Of a stretch of 64,000 bases of DNA, positions 8,890 through 17,662 are shown in pieces (position 1 is the stretch's first letter; the number at the start of each line of letters is the position of its first letter). The notes under the pieces are model-generated. The model saw nothing but the letters and a program-made list of their open reading frames with translations, did no database searches and was not told the origin of the DNA. The translations under genes were made by a program, and so were the position numbers. This DNA is from Candidatus Hebobacterum abditum (GTDB lineage Bacteria; Armatimonadota; Hebobacteria; Hebobacterales; Hebobacteraceae). The stretch covers positions 1 to 64,000 of the forward strand of contig JALGXW010000018.1 of assembly GCA_029821875.1 (NCBI GenBank), read 5' to 3'.

Positions 8890-9162
8890 GTGAGATCGAA
8901 GTTCTTCGCCTGGGCGGTTGTGCTCGCAGTGGCAGGCCTACTCCACGTGTACCACAGCTTGTATGTGGACCCGGGCGCAAGCCAGCTATGGCGCGGGTTC
9001 AGCTACCGCTATGCCGGCTTCTGGTGGGTCGGCTCTCTGGTGGCAGCTACTGTGTCGGTCGCCAAGCGTGAACGCGCTCGATGGCTGAGCGTGGCCCTGA
9101 TTGTACTGGTCGTCCTCGCTCTGTGCTGCCATACCTGCGCGCTGCTGCTGCCGCCTATCTGA
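8890..9162 (+). CDS. Small membrane protein, about three TM segments
   Basis: 90 residues starting GTG 8890, with AGGAGGCAGG about 6-12 nt upstream. Hydrophobic stretches at about 5-22, 43-60 and 66-86, separated by a Tyr/Trp-rich loop (YRYAGFWWVG) and a basic loop (AKRERARWL). No family recognised. The preceding gap (8721-8889) contains a large GC-rich inverted repeat (GGCTAGGCC ... GGGCCTAGCC). It is followed closely by the next membrane gene on the same strand. Confidence 0.65.
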   Translation: MRSKFFAWAVVLAVAGLLHVYHSLYVDPGASQLWRGFSYRYAGFWWVGSLVAATVSVAKRERARWLSVALIVLVVLALCCHTCALLLPPI

Positions 9163-9285
9163 GTGGTCTGGCCGTTCTCGGGTCTGGTTCGGCAGCAGGC
9201 TGCCGCAGGCGGTCGGGGCTGCCGAAGCAACGAAGAGCAGCGAGAAGAATTGCGCTCGACCCCGAGCGCGGGGGGAGTTGGCAAG

Positions 9286-9861
9286 ATGGCTGGGCAAAGA
9301 GCTGCATCCCGTCTCATGCGTCGCGGAGGTCCCTCTCCCATCCCCGTTGTGCTAGCGGCCATCGCGCTGCTGGTGCTGGCTCCGGCTGCCGTGCACGCCG
9401 ACGATATCGTCGTCTCGTTCGACATCCCTCTCGAAATCGAGATCGTCCTCCTGCTCATCGTTCTCACCCCGGCCACGATAGCCCTCGCCGCGGTCGAGGC
9501 CATCGTGCTCAACTACTACCTGGCTCTCGGCTATCGGCGCTCGCTGAAGTACGCCTTCGTGGCAAACGCCGTCTCGATTGCATTGGGATTCGCCTGGCGG
9601 GCCATTCTGGGCGAGGAAGGCTGGAAGATGTCCATCCAGACGGGCCAGGTGGACAGGATCGCGGTGCTGTTCGCTCGTTCGTTCTTCATCACCCTGATCG
9701 AGGAGGGTCTGGTCGTCGCACTGCTGGCGGGCATGACAGTCAACCGGAAGGCCACCCTCATGGCGGTGTTTCTGGCGAATCTGGTTTCCTATGTGCTTCT
9801 GGCGGCGCTGCTCGGCGGGATGCACCTGATGTCGACGCCACACACTCCTGGGTATCGGTAG
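9286..9861 (+). CDS. Exported multi-TM membrane protein, unknown function
   Basis: 191 residues. I start at ATG 9286, which has GGGGGGAG 8 nt upstream and places a signal-like segment (PVVLAAIALLVLAPAAVHA) at the N-terminus with cleavage after AHA plausible. About four further TM helices follow (EIVLLLIVLTPATIALAAVEAIVL, YAFVANAVSIALGF, a hydrophobic FITLIEEGLVVALLAGM, VFLANLVSYVLLAALLGG). No motif gives a function. The longer frame from 9163 runs through a half-REP and lacks a better start. Confidence 0.7.
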   Translation: MAGQRAASRLMRRGGPSPIPVVLAAIALLVLAPAAVHADDIVVSFDIPLEIEIVLLLIVLTPATIALAAVEAIVLNYYLALGYRRSLKYAFVANAVSIALGFAWRAILGEEGWKMSIQTGQVDRIAVLFARSFFITLIEEGLVVALLAGMTVNRKATLMAVFLANLVSYVLLAALLGGMHLMSTPHTPGYR

Positions 9862-9940
9862 TTCGCACCGCAGGGGCCTTTCGGTTGCCTCGGTAGCCCC
9901 GGCCGCCTCCGGCGGCTTACTGCCGCAGCGGGGCCGCAAG

Positions 9941-10215
9941 GGGCAGGAGACACGCTCCTGCCCAACACTCCCGCTCCTGCCCAACGTCGGGCCCCGGGGG
10001 CTCGGGGGCCGGCAGGCCCCCGACGGCTTCCGCCCGAGAGTGTACTCTCGGGCAACACCCACGCCTCCCAACGCCGATCAGCTCTGCCATCAAGACTCCG
10101 TCCCGCACACTGTCAAGAAGGCCAGAAGCGAGTGAAGCGGGTCCGGGGGGACGAATCGCCAGTCCTCCCCCCGACGTCATGCGGCGATAGCCGGCAGGCC
10201 CCGGCGGCGCTGGCG
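9941..10215 (+). repeat. Composite intergenic repeat, copy B
   Basis: Same order as copy A: hairpin GGGCAGGAG-5 nt-CTCCTGCCC (9941-9963), a second CTCCTGCCC half-site, the GGGGGCTCGGGGGCCGG block, palindrome GCCCGAGAGT/ACTCTCGGGC (10031-10052), the CACTGTCAAGAAGGCCAGA spacer and the GGGGGGACGAATCGCC hairpin. It fills most of the 439-bp gap 9862-10300. Confidence 0.85.
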
Positions 10216-10300
10216 CCGAAGTGGCCAGGGCCATCGGAGCAAACCTCTCGGCGCGAAGGTGGGGCAGTGTAGGTGAGGACGTGTCGAGAGGAAGCCTGCG

Positions 10301-11974
10301 ATGGCTGAGACGGGAGCTGCGGTGGCTCAGGCGGAGGTCGAGTTGGCGGACTGGCAGGGATCTGTGGCGAAGGCGCGGCGGGGCGATGTGCAGGCCTTCG
10401 CCGCGGTGGTGCGGCGCTTTCAGGACATGGCGGTGGGTTACGCCTACTCCATCCTGGGAGACTTCCATCTCGCGGAGGATGCGGCGCAGGACGCCTTCGT
10501 GCAGGCCTACCTCAACCTGAGCACGCTGCGAGAGGTGCGGGCGTTTCCCTCCTGGCTGCGGCGCATCGTCTTCAAGCAGTGCAACCGGATCACCCGCCGG
10601 AAGCGAGTGGCGACGGTGCCGCTGGAGGCCGATGTCGAGCCGGCCGACCCTCGTCGGGGGCCCCACGAGGCGGTCGAGCAGAGGGAGACGCAGAGGGAAG
10701 TGCTCTCCGCGGTGAACGCGCTGCCTGACAAGGAGCGCACCGCGGCCACGCTCTTCTACATCGACGGCTACTCCATGGGCGAGGTCGGCGACTTCCTGGG
10801 AGTGCCCGTCACGACGGTGAAGAATCGCCTCCACTCGGCGCGGACTCAACTGCGAGAGAGAATGGAGGACGAAGTGAGAGAGACACTCAGCAGTCACCGT
10901 CCCGACGACGAGTTCGGCAAGCGCGTGAAGCGCGTGCTGGCCGGCGTCGAGAGGATTCACTGGACGACCACCGCCTGCGTGTGCTTCCCGGGTGCGGCCG
11001 CCGCCTGTATGCACTATCTGAAGGAGGACGTCAGCGACAACTACGTGATGGGCATCTCCGGCGGCGCATTCAAGATGATCTGGGAGCCGCCGTGGAGCCC
11101 TCGCAACTGCGACCTGCTCATGCTCGGCGGCGAGCCGGTGAAGCGGACCTTCGCCGCGCTGGGCTATGACTACACCTTCGTGCCGGACTACGACCGCGAT
11201 GACCCGGGCGACGCGAAGGAGGTGTACCGGAAGGCCATCGTCGAGAGCGTCGACAAGGGCCGTCCGGTGATCGCCATCGGCGTCGTCGGTCCGCCGGAGG
11301 CCTGCATCGTGGCGGGCTACGATAAGGGCGGCGAGGTGCTGTACGGCCGGAGCTACTTCCAGGAGAGCAAGAAGGGATACTTCAGCGAGGCCGACTGGTT
11401 CGAGAACTGCCACGGGCTGCTCCTGCTGGGCGAGAAGCGCGAGCCGCCGCCGCGCCGGCAGGTGCTGCGGGACACACTCGAGTGGGCGATCCGCCTGGCG
11501 CGGGAGCCCGAGATGCCGCTGGCCACCATCGATGGGAAGATCGAGAAGCAGCTCATCACCGGCCTGGCGGCCTATGACGCGATGGCGGAAGCGCTGGAGC
11601 GGGACGAGGACTTCGCCTTCGCCGATGATGACCTCGAGGCGATGGAGATGCGCTGCTTCGCCATCAGCAATGACGGCCTGTACCTGCTCCACGCCAAGCG
11701 CAACAGTGCCGCCGCCTTCGTGGAGAGCATGGCCGACGACGGCGAGGGAGTGTCGGCGCAACTCCGCCAGGCCGCCGAAGCCTACCGGGCCGAGGTGGAT
11801 GTGCTCGGGCCGGCCTGTCACCTCGCGCCTCTCAGCTTCGCTCCCCAGCCCAAGCGCCTCGCGCTGCGCGATCGCGACCTGCGCTGCAAGCTCTCCGCCC
11901 TCGTGCGAGAGGCGAAGGCCCACGACGAGCGCGCCGTGGAGCACCTGGAAGAGGCCCTCGCGTCCCTTCGATAG
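10301..11974 (+). CDS. ECF-type sigma-70 factor fused to a papain-like/BtrH-like domain
   Basis: 557 residues, far longer than the usual 160-220 of ECF sigma factors. Region 2 spans about 30-100 (HLAEDAAQDAFVQAYLNL, SWLRRIVFKQC) and region 4 about 135-190 (LPDKERTAATLFYIDGYSM, VTTVKNRLHSARTQLRERM). Then comes a domain of about 350 residues beginning CVCFPGAAAACMHYL, with GISGGAF, a DKGRPVIAIGVV strand and AGYDKGGEVLYGR. That order resembles C39-like/BtrH N-terminal folds. A His is not found where the catalytic one would be, so binding rather than proteolysis is likelier. Start ATG 10301 follows GAGAGGAAG. The region-4-to-domain junction is continuous, with no stop or frameshift. Confidence 0.85.
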   Translation: MAETGAAVAQAEVELADWQGSVAKARRGDVQAFAAVVRRFQDMAVGYAYSILGDFHLAEDAAQDAFVQAYLNLSTLREVRAFPSWLRRIVFKQCNRITRRKRVATVPLEADVEPADPRRGPHEAVEQRETQREVLSAVNALPDKERTAATLFYIDGYSMGEVGDFLGVPVTTVKNRLHSARTQLRERMEDEVRETLSSHRPDDEFGKRVKRVLAGVERIHWTTTACVCFPGAAAACMHYLKEDVSDNYVMGISGGAFKMIWEPPWSPRNCDLLMLGGEPVKRTFAALGYDYTFVPDYDRDDPGDAKEVYRKAIVESVDKGRPVIAIGVVGPPEACIVAGYDKGGEVLYGRSYFQESKKGYFSEADWFENCHGLLLLGEKREPPPRRQVLRDTLEWAIRLAREPEMPLATIDGKIEKQLITGLAAYDAMAEALERDEDFAFADDDLEAMEMRCFAISNDGLYLLHAKRNSAAAFVESMADDGEGVSAQLRQAAEAYRAEVDVLGPACHLAPLSFAPQPKRLALRDRDLRCKLSALVREAKAHDERAVEHLEEALASLR

Positions 11975-12039
11975 TCGCACCGCCGAAACCGAAACGACAA
12001 AGGCAAACGCCCGGCAGACATCTGCCGGGCGAAGCCGTG

Positions 12040-12205
12040 GCCGGGGGGACGACCGGCGATTCGTCCCCCCGGACCCCCCTCACTCGCCTTTGGCGTCCGC
12101 TGGCGATGTGCCGGACCGAGCCGCGTGAGCGGAGGGGGGATGCCCGAGAGTACACTCTCGGGCGGAAGCCGTCGGGGACCTACCGGCCCCCAGGCCCCCG
12201 GGGCG
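12040..12205 (-). repeat. Composite intergenic repeat, copy C (inverted)
   Basis: Reverse orientation relative to copies A and B: GGGGGGACGA hairpin first, CACTCGCCTTTGGCG, palindrome GCCCGAGAGT/ACTCTCGGGC at 12132-12153, then the GGCCCCCAGGCCCCCGGGG block. It lacks the terminal GGGCAGGAG hairpin. It lies in the 483-bp gap 11975-12457, which also holds the REP-like site at 12229 and a promoter at 12324. Confidence 0.8.
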
Positions 12206-12228
12206 GGGCTGCGCGATAGACCAGTGGT

Positions 12229-12252
12229 GTTTCGGGAGCTTGCTCCCGAAAC
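12229..12252. repeat. REP-like palindrome, GTTTCGGGAG subtype
   Basis: 11-bp arms GTTTCGGGAGC and GCTCCCGAAAC around a TT centre. Second copy of the subtype seen at 4391-4414. Confidence 0.75.
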
Positions 12253-12323
12253 GTGCGCGTCAGGGGGCAGGAGTCTCGGCCGCGCTGGCTGAGGCTTGCG
12301 GAGGGAGGGGCGAACTGGGTCTC

Positions 12324-12353
12324 TTGGAGAAACCAGTTGTCTCCGGGTATTAT
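12324..12353 (+). promoter_or_regulatory. Promoter upstream of the membrane-fused spermidine-synthase-like gene
   Basis: -35 TTGGAG (12324-12329), 18-nt spacer, -10 TATTAT (12348-12353). The leader would be about 98 nt. Confidence 0.5.
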
Positions 12354-12457
12354 TGGGAGACAGCAGCGGCAGGGCGGCCGTGCGGGAGTGCTCCGCTTCG
12401 AAGCGGGCCCCGCAGAGCGCCGGGCGGCCCTGGCAATGACCTCGGGAGACCTGCTCT

Positions 12458-15052
12458 GTGCCATCGCTCATCTACTGGCTCTTCTTCGCCTCCGGCGCCG
12501 CCGGTCTGATCTACGAGATCGTGTGGATGCGCATGCTCACGCGCATCCTCGGGGTGACGGTGCTGGCCTACACGATCGTGCTCACCACCTTTATGTTGGG
12601 GCTTGCCGTTGGTGGGTGGTGGTTTGGGCGGCGCATCGACCGGGCCGGACGACCGCTTCGCGTCTATGCCGCTCTCGAGGCCGGCATCGCCGTCTGGGCG
12701 CTCATGCTCCCGGCCGTGCTCGCGCTGGCAACCGTCGTGTTCTCCTCGGCCGCGCCCAACCTCGCCGGAGCGCCGATCCTCATCCATGTCGTTCGGGGAA
12801 CTCTCGCCTTTGGCGCGCTGCTGGTTCCGACGATACTCATGGGCGGCACGCTTCCGGTGCTGAGCAAGTTCCTCGTCGAACGTGAAAGGGAGCTGGGCCA
12901 CAAGGTCGGCTCGCTCTACGCGGTCAACACCTTCGGCGCCATCATCGGCGCGGGCGCGGCCGGCTTCGTCCTCATCGGCACCATTGGCGAGAGCAGGACG
13001 ACCCTCATCGCCGTCGCCTTGAACCTCATAGCCGCGGGCGGCGCGCTCGTGATGTCGCGAACTCGCGCCGCGACCGAGCAGGCGACCCGGGCCGACACGG
13101 CGGCCGCGAGTTCGGCCGAAGCCTCGGCCCAGACTTCAGGAGACATGGGCTTGCTCGTCCTGCTGATTGCCGCCATTACCGGGGCCACGATGCTCGCCTA
13201 CGAGGTGCTCTGGACTCGCACGGCCGTGCTTCTCCTGGCCAACACAACCTATAGCTTTAGCCTCATGCTGCTTGCCTTCCTCGGCGGCATAGCGGTCGGG
13301 AGCGCGGTGGCGGCCGCGTGCCTGCGGGCCCTGCAGCCCTCCCGGGCCGCGCGTTGGCGCGTGCTGGCGGCGCTCCAAGTGCTCATTGGGATCGTTGCCC
13401 TGGTGTCTCTTGCCTCCGTCGTGCCAGTGGTCGGCATGGTGCTTCCCATCTGGATGAAAGCCGCCGGCCCGATACCAGAGTGGATCCCTGGCCCCGTTCC
13501 CGCGATCTTCGTGCTGCTCGCGCCCCTGACGCTGCTGAGCGGCGCCTCCTTCCCCGTCGCTGCCAGCCTGTATGTGCGCGATGTAGCGCGGGTTGGCGCT
13601 GGCGTCGGCGCGGTCTACCTGTGGAACACCGCCGGCGCAGCCGCCGGTTCCGCCATCGCCGGCTTCCTGCTCCTGCCCCAGCTCGGCATCATGGGGAGCT
13701 TCCTCGTCTGCATCGGCGCGAACATCGCCCTCGGGCTCATCGTCTTCGCCGCCATGCCCGTCGGCTCTGCGGCCGCCCGCCTCCGCCCGGCCGCTGCCTG
13801 GGCGATCGTCGCCGCCGCCGTGTTCGCGGTCGTCCACTTCGCGCATGATGGCCTCGATGTTCCTCGCACACTGCTGGCCAAGCGGCTTGCCCGGCCCCAC
13901 CAGAAGTGCATCTTCTACCGAGAAGACATCAATGGCATCGTCAGTGTCTGGATCAACCCACTCCAGGATGACCCATGGCTCAACAACAAGCGCCTCTACA
14001 TCGACGCCCAGCCCATGGCTTCCGCCTATCGATACGGCATGATCTACGAGCGCCTGCAAGCTCACTACCCGCTTCTCCTCCATCCCGATCCCAAAGACGT
14101 CCTGGTCATCTGCCTCGGCACTGGCACAACCCTGGGCAGTGTCGCCCAGTACTCCGTCGAGACCATCGACTGTGTCGAGCTGTCGGCCTCGGTCGTCGCG
14201 GCGGGAGACCAGTTCCGGGAGGAGAGCCACCATGTATTGGATGATCCGAGGCTCGCGGTCCACATCGACGACGGCCGCAACTACCTGCTTTCCACTCGGA
14301 AGTCGTACGACGTCATAACGGCCGAGCCGATGCACCCCCATCTCGCCGGGACCGTGAACCTCTACACCCGCGAGTACTTCGAGCTGGTAAGATCGCGCCT
14401 TCGCGCCGGGGGCATCTGCTCCCACTGGATCCCCCTCAACAGGATGAAACCCATGGAGGTGAAGCAGGCGGTTCAGGCCTTCCGCGCAGTCTTCCCCCAT
14501 ACCGTGCTCTTCCTCCAGACGGCAGAGGCCATTGTCGTCGGCTCCGATCGGCCCCTCACCATCGACGTGGAGCGTTGGCGGCGCCTGCTCGGCGACGCCC
14601 GAGTGTCACACGACCTGGCGGAGGTCGGCCTCTCCGGCATCGCACAGCTCCTCTCGACCTATATGGTGGATGACGCTGGACTCCGGCGATACGTGGGAGG
14701 CGTCGGCCCCGTCACAGACGATCGGCCGACACTGGAGTTCTTCGGCTCCTATGCGCGTGCCGAGCGCGGCCTGGCCGAGAACATCCGCCAGATCGTCGCT
14801 GAGCGTGACCCCCTGCAGAGGCTGCTCGAGGATCGTCTCCGAGGAGAGCTGACCGCGGAGGAGCGCGCCGACCTCGACCGGCTGTACCCCCTGGAGAACG
14901 AGTATCTCCTGGCCTATGCGGACTTCACACAGGGCGACTGGGCCTCGGCTATAGAGCGCCTGCAACGCGTGCTCGAGATCGCCCCCGAGGACAAGCGCGC
15001 CGAGATCACGCTGAAGACCCTCACAGGCGGCATCAGAGTGCCCGGGCGATAG
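12458..15052 (+). CDS. Membrane-fused spermidine synthase-like protein
   Basis: 864 residues from GTG 12458, with GGGAG about 9 nt upstream. The first 460 or so residues form two MFS-like bundles of hydrophobic helices (FFASGAAGLIYEIVWMRML at the start, repeated as ITGATMLAYEVLWTRTAVL at about 236-255). A Rossmann aminopropyltransferase-like domain follows from about 540: VLVICLGTGTTLGSV (SAM/dcSAM glycine loop), DCVELSASVV, and DDGRNYLL for the acidic catalytic region. A C-terminal helical tail follows. In this fused family polyamine synthesis has not been generally shown, so the substrate is open. The internal duplication of the membrane part is visible from the repeated GLIYE/AYE motifs. 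Confidence 0.88.
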   Translation: MPSLIYWLFFASGAAGLIYEIVWMRMLTRILGVTVLAYTIVLTTFMLGLAVGGWWFGRRIDRAGRPLRVYAALEAGIAVWALMLPAVLALATVVFSSAAPNLAGAPILIHVVRGTLAFGALLVPTILMGGTLPVLSKFLVERERELGHKVGSLYAVNTFGAIIGAGAAGFVLIGTIGESRTTLIAVALNLIAAGGALVMSRTRAATEQATRADTAAASSAEASAQTSGDMGLLVLLIAAITGATMLAYEVLWTRTAVLLLANTTYSFSLMLLAFLGGIAVGSAVAAACLRALQPSRAARWRVLAALQVLIGIVALVSLASVVPVVGMVLPIWMKAAGPIPEWIPGPVPAIFVLLAPLTLLSGASFPVAASLYVRDVARVGAGVGAVYLWNTAGAAAGSAIAGFLLLPQLGIMGSFLVCIGANIALGLIVFAAMPVGSAAARLRPAAAWAIVAAAVFAVVHFAHDGLDVPRTLLAKRLARPHQKCIFYREDINGIVSVWINPLQDDPWLNNKRLYIDAQPMASAYRYGMIYERLQAHYPLLLHPDPKDVLVICLGTGTTLGSVAQYSVETIDCVELSASVVAAGDQFREESHHVLDDPRLAVHIDDGRNYLLSTRKSYDVITAEPMHPHLAGTVNLYTREYFELVRSRLRAGGICSHWIPLNRMKPMEVKQAVQAFRAVFPHTVLFLQTAEAIVVGSDRPLTIDVERWRRLLGDARVSHDLAEVGLSGIAQLLSTYMVDDAGLRRYVGGVGPVTDDRPTLEFFGSYARAERGLAENIRQIVAERDPLQRLLEDRLRGELTAEERADLDRLYPLENEYLLAYADFTQGDWASAIERLQRVLEIAPEDKRAEITLKTLTGGIRVPGR

Positions 15053-15200
15053 CCGCTGCGCCGCCATCGCCTCCGGCCCCCCATAGGCGCGGGGCCAATC
15101 AGCGACATGTGCGGGGCGACCAGCCGTTCGACTTCGCTCAGGGCAGGCCTGCCATTCGTCCCCCCATGCCCCCCTGTGCCGTTGGGCAGGAGCCCGGGCC

Positions 15201-15237
15201 GCGAAAGGGGCGGAGCGCCCGGCCGGGCGCCCCGCCC
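15201..15237 (-). terminator. Terminator of the first prepilin-like gene
   Basis: Read on the minus strand: a GC stem GGGCGGGGCGCCC/GGGCGCTCCGCCC followed by CTTTCGC. The same stem type terminates the other two prepilin genes (24081, 25640). Confidence 0.65.
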
Positions 15238-15280
15238 ACACATAGAGTCGTCTCCTGCTGAAAGAGAACCTCAGCAGTCC

Positions 15281-16405
15281 CTAGTACAGGAACGCCATGC
15301 CGTCTGGCGGATCGCCGCACGCCTCGATGTAGAGGGCTTGGCTGGCGGCAGGGCAGTACTCAGAGGTCCCAGCCAGCTCGCCATCGGCATACTTGGCGAG
15401 CAATCTCTCGGAGTTGAACCAGCTGGCATGTCCATCCAGGAACCCGACGTTGACTCCGCCCAGGTGCCGGGTGGCCTCTTTCCTCGCCTCGTGATCGTAG
15501 CCCGAAGCCGACCACCAGGCGTTTATCGCGTGCATTGAGGAACACTCCGGGCAGTACGCGCCGGTGGGGCAGTCAGTTATCCCGCCTGCTGCGCCACCCC
15601 AACCCCACGCCCAGGGAGCAACACCAGCGCACTCCGCGCAGCAGATGTCGGGAAAGGCCAGGACGCCAATGCTGCCGGAGTCGTCATCGACGCCGCCATC
15701 ACCGCAGACGACGAAGTTCACCACATCCTGGACCGCGGCCAGTTTCAGTCCGGGGTGGTCGGCTTGGGTGGTCATGACACTCTGCACAAACGCCTTGTGG
15801 GCCACGTTGCCCGTCTCATCGGCCTCAGGAACGGCTGCCCGCTGCTGCAGGCAGGAGTCTGTGACCTCGCCGCCCCAGCCCTTGGGCCAGCTCTTGGTGC
15901 AGGGCCCAAGGCCCAGTGCGTCCCCCCACTCTCCCTCATGGGTCTGGAGATAGAGAACGTAATTCTGGATCGGGACGATGAAACTGGCGCCCGAGTACGT
16001 CTTCGCGCTCGGACAGTTCCACACATCGCGGTTCTTCGTGTACTCGTCCAGAATCACCGGAATCCTGAAGTAGGGATTGGCAGAGACGGCTCTGCCCGCC
16101 GCCGGGTCCCATCCTTCCCAGTCAACCGGCTCACACTCCCCACCGCCTGGTGCGGCGCGGAAGTACGCAGTCAGCTCCGGCGGGACCTTGTCAGAGCTGC
16201 CAGGCATCAACGTGTCGTTATTGTCCGCCAGATACATCTGGATGGCCAGGGCGATGTTCTTCACATTGGACAGACACACCGCCTTGCGCGCAGACTCACG
16301 CGCCCTCGCAAACACCGGGAACACCATGGCCGCCAGGATGCCAATGATCGCAATGACAACCAGCAGCTCAATCAGAGTAAACCCTTTACATCTGCCTCGT
16401 CTCAT
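15281..16405 (-). CDS. Prepilin-type protein with H-X9-DG domain (paralogue 1)
   Basis: 374 residues. The N-terminus [26 protein letters not shown] is a class III/type IV prepilin leader with the cleavage Gly and Glu+5, followed by [19 protein letters not shown], characteristic of Armatimonadota-type major-pseudopilin families. The large globular part is Cys/Trp-rich ([12 protein letters not shown]) and ends with the H-X9-DG motif HLGGVNVGFLDGH. Expected to be processed by a prepilin peptidase and exposed at the surface or in a fibre; the function of these expanded families is unknown. Start ATG 16405 has GGAGGAGG upstream. Paralogues at 22838 and 24404 share most of the domain. Confidence 0.92.
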   Translation of the reverse strand: MRRGRCKGFTLIELLVVIAIIGILAAMVFPVFARARESARKAVCLSNVKNIALAIQMYLADNNDTLMPGSSDKVPPELTAYFRAAPGGGECEPVDWEGWDPAAGRAVSANPYFRIPVILDEYTKNRDVWNCPSAKTYSGASFIVPIQNYVLYLQTHEGEWGDALGLGPCTKSWPKGWGGEVTDSCLQQRAAVPEADETGNVAHKAFVQSVMTTQADHPGLKLAAVQDVVNFVVCGDGGVDDDSGSIGVLAFPDICCAECAGVAPWAWGWGGAAGGITDCPTGAYCPECSSMHAINAWWSASGYDHEARKEATRHLGGVNVGFLDGHASWFNSERLLAKYADGELAGTSEYCPAASQALYIEACGDPPDGMAFLY

Positions 16406-16702
16406 CTCGCAACCATCCTCCTCCGGACGAAGTAACATGACGCTGCAGACTCAGCCGCGGAACCTCCGCGGCCGTTGGCCCTTCTCGTATGTCCCGCCGT
16501 TCCTCCTTTCCCGAACCATGGCGGCCTCGTTCGGCCGATGTCATAGTGACGGCCTAGGGGTCTTGCCGATGCCCAGGCGCGCCGACGGCGCAACGTACCC
16601 GTTGCGCCGCTTGCTGCATTCCAGACAAGAATGTGTGGTCCATCTGCTGTGTCGAAGCGGCCCAAGCCGACCTCTTAACCGAGACCCAGCACGATCGGGC
16701 AC

Positions 16703-16731
16703 ATTATACTGCGGCCGGGCTCGATTGTCCA
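16703..16731 (-). promoter_or_regulatory. Promoter of prepilin paralogue 1, long leader
   Basis: Minus strand: -35 TGGACA (16731-16726), 17-nt spacer, -10 TATAAT (16708-16703). The leader to ATG 16405 is about 290 nt and contains an inverted repeat CCGCGGAGG/CCTCCGCGG-like near 16455-16470. This divergent gap (16406-16811) also carries the plus-strand element at 16755. Confidence 0.7.
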
Positions 16732-16754
16732 GGCGTCCCGGTGGCGCCCGCCCC

Positions 16755-16783
16755 TTGACGGCCGCTCCCTCTGGCGCGAGAGT
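16755..16783 (+). promoter_or_regulatory. Promoter-like repeat TTGACG-N17-GAGAGT
   Basis: TTGACG 16755-16760 and GAGAGT 16778-16783, with the shared core GGCCGCT...GGCGC between. It lies 28 nt before ATG 16812, in the same sense, with AGGGGGG as the ribosome site in between. This is the cleanest of seven copies. Confidence 0.6.
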
Positions 16784-16811
16784 GGGGGTGATCGGGTGTG
16801 AGGGGGGCGCC

Positions 16812-17462
16812 ATGCGTCCATATATCGACGGCAACGTTCTCTGGTTCCGAGCAGTCCGAGCGCTCGGCTGGGCGAACCTGTGTGTCCTGCTGCTCCTCCC
16901 TGCCGACTGGTTCGGCGATGGGGCAAGGCATACCCCTTGGGGCGTAGTGCTTGATGTGTTTCTACTCATCCTCGCGCTCGTGGCCTTCCTAGCTCCGCTT
17001 CCGGTCATAGCGGGGATGGCCATGTACTCGAGGAGGCTCCCCGGCACATGGAACCTGACGGTCGCGGCAGCAGTCTTCTTGGGCCCGGTCGTGACGGCGT
17101 TCTGTGGCGAGCTCGTTGCATCATTGTGGGGCATCGGTGCCTTCGAGTCGTCGCTGTATGCGTGGGCCACGCTGGCGTGCGGGGCGAGTGGGTGCGCGCT
17201 TGCATCACTCCTCTGCAGACGGGGGCGAGGTGAAGTCGGGCAGCGCTGCTATCCCCTCTGGTGTGTCTATCTCTGCGGGGTCGCGGGCCTGCTTGCCGGC
17301 GGCGCTCTCCTCATCAATGGTAGACTGATGTGGGAGGGGTACGGTCTGGCCATAGTAGTGGCCTACGCTCAGGTGCTGGCGATGAGCACAGCGGCATGCT
17401 TCGGGGTGGTGGCTCTCGCAACGTGGCGGGGTTCAGGGGCGACCTCGGCCGCCGAAACCTGA
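16812..17462 (+). CDS. Six-TM membrane protein, unknown function (paralogue pair with next gene)
   Basis: 216 residues. The start is ATG 16812, with AGGGGGG just upstream and the same N-terminal pattern (I-NxxxLWFxAxRxLGW) as the next gene. Six hydrophobic segments alternate with short polar loops; a basic cytoplasmic loop (RRGRGEVGQRC) precedes the last two. No catalytic or transport motif recognised. The N-terminal motif NVLWFRAVRALGW versus NSRALWFSALRGLGW shows common descent with 17663-18352. Followed by a GGGCAGGAG hairpin at 17478-17501 that could act as terminator. Confidence 0.75.
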   Translation: MRPYIDGNVLWFRAVRALGWANLCVLLLLPADWFGDGARHTPWGVVLDVFLLILALVAFLAPLPVIAGMAMYSRRLPGTWNLTVAAAVFLGPVVTAFCGELVASLWGIGAFESSLYAWATLACGASGCALASLLCRRGRGEVGQRCYPLWCVYLCGVAGLLAGGALLINGRLMWEGYGLAIVVAYAQVLAMSTAACFGVVALATWRGSGATSAAET

Positions 17463-17477
17463 CCGCGTCAATCCGTG

Positions 17478-17501
17478 GGGCAGGAGCTTCGCCTCCTGCC
17501 C
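17478..17501 (+). repeat. GGGCAGGAG-type hairpin, possible terminator
   Basis: Arms GGGCAGGAG and CTCCTGCCC with a short CTTCGC centre, 16 nt after the stop of the upstream gene. Member of the hairpin family with exact copies at 9941, 36843 and 56134. No T-run follows, so a terminating role is doubtful. Confidence 0.6.
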
Positions 17502-17524
17502 TGTAAGCTTATTCAGCCTCGCGC

Positions 17525-17614
17525 TTGACGGCCGCTGCTGGCGGCGCGAGAGTGGGGGGAGATGGTTGGAGGGGGAGACGAGACGGGCTTCGGCAGCACG
17601 CTACCGAAGCAACG
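17525..17614 (+). repeat. Composite element: TTGACG-N17-GAGAGT plus intact REP palindrome
   Basis: TTGACG 17525-17530, GAGAGT 17548-17553, purine-rich block, then the REP palindrome with arms GCTTCGGCAGC and GCTACCGAAGC (17587-17610) and AACG. Same architecture as 7664-7775 and the minus-strand 31465-31553. In sense to the next gene, 109 nt before its GTG. Confidence 0.75.
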
Positions 17615-17662
17615 AGAATGGCCGGAGGGGGGAGACGAGATGGGCCTCAGTGGGGGGCCGCT

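Noticed and set aside
9917-11980. Minus-strand 687-residue frame over the sigma factor fusion
   Set aside because: Antisense shadow with a His/Leu/Arg-rich composition; the sigma motifs are on the plus strand and have a proper ribosome site.
13136-14500. Minus-strand 454-residue frame over the spermidine-synthase-like gene
   Set aside because: Antisense to the clear SAM-binding motif; typical GC-rich shadow.
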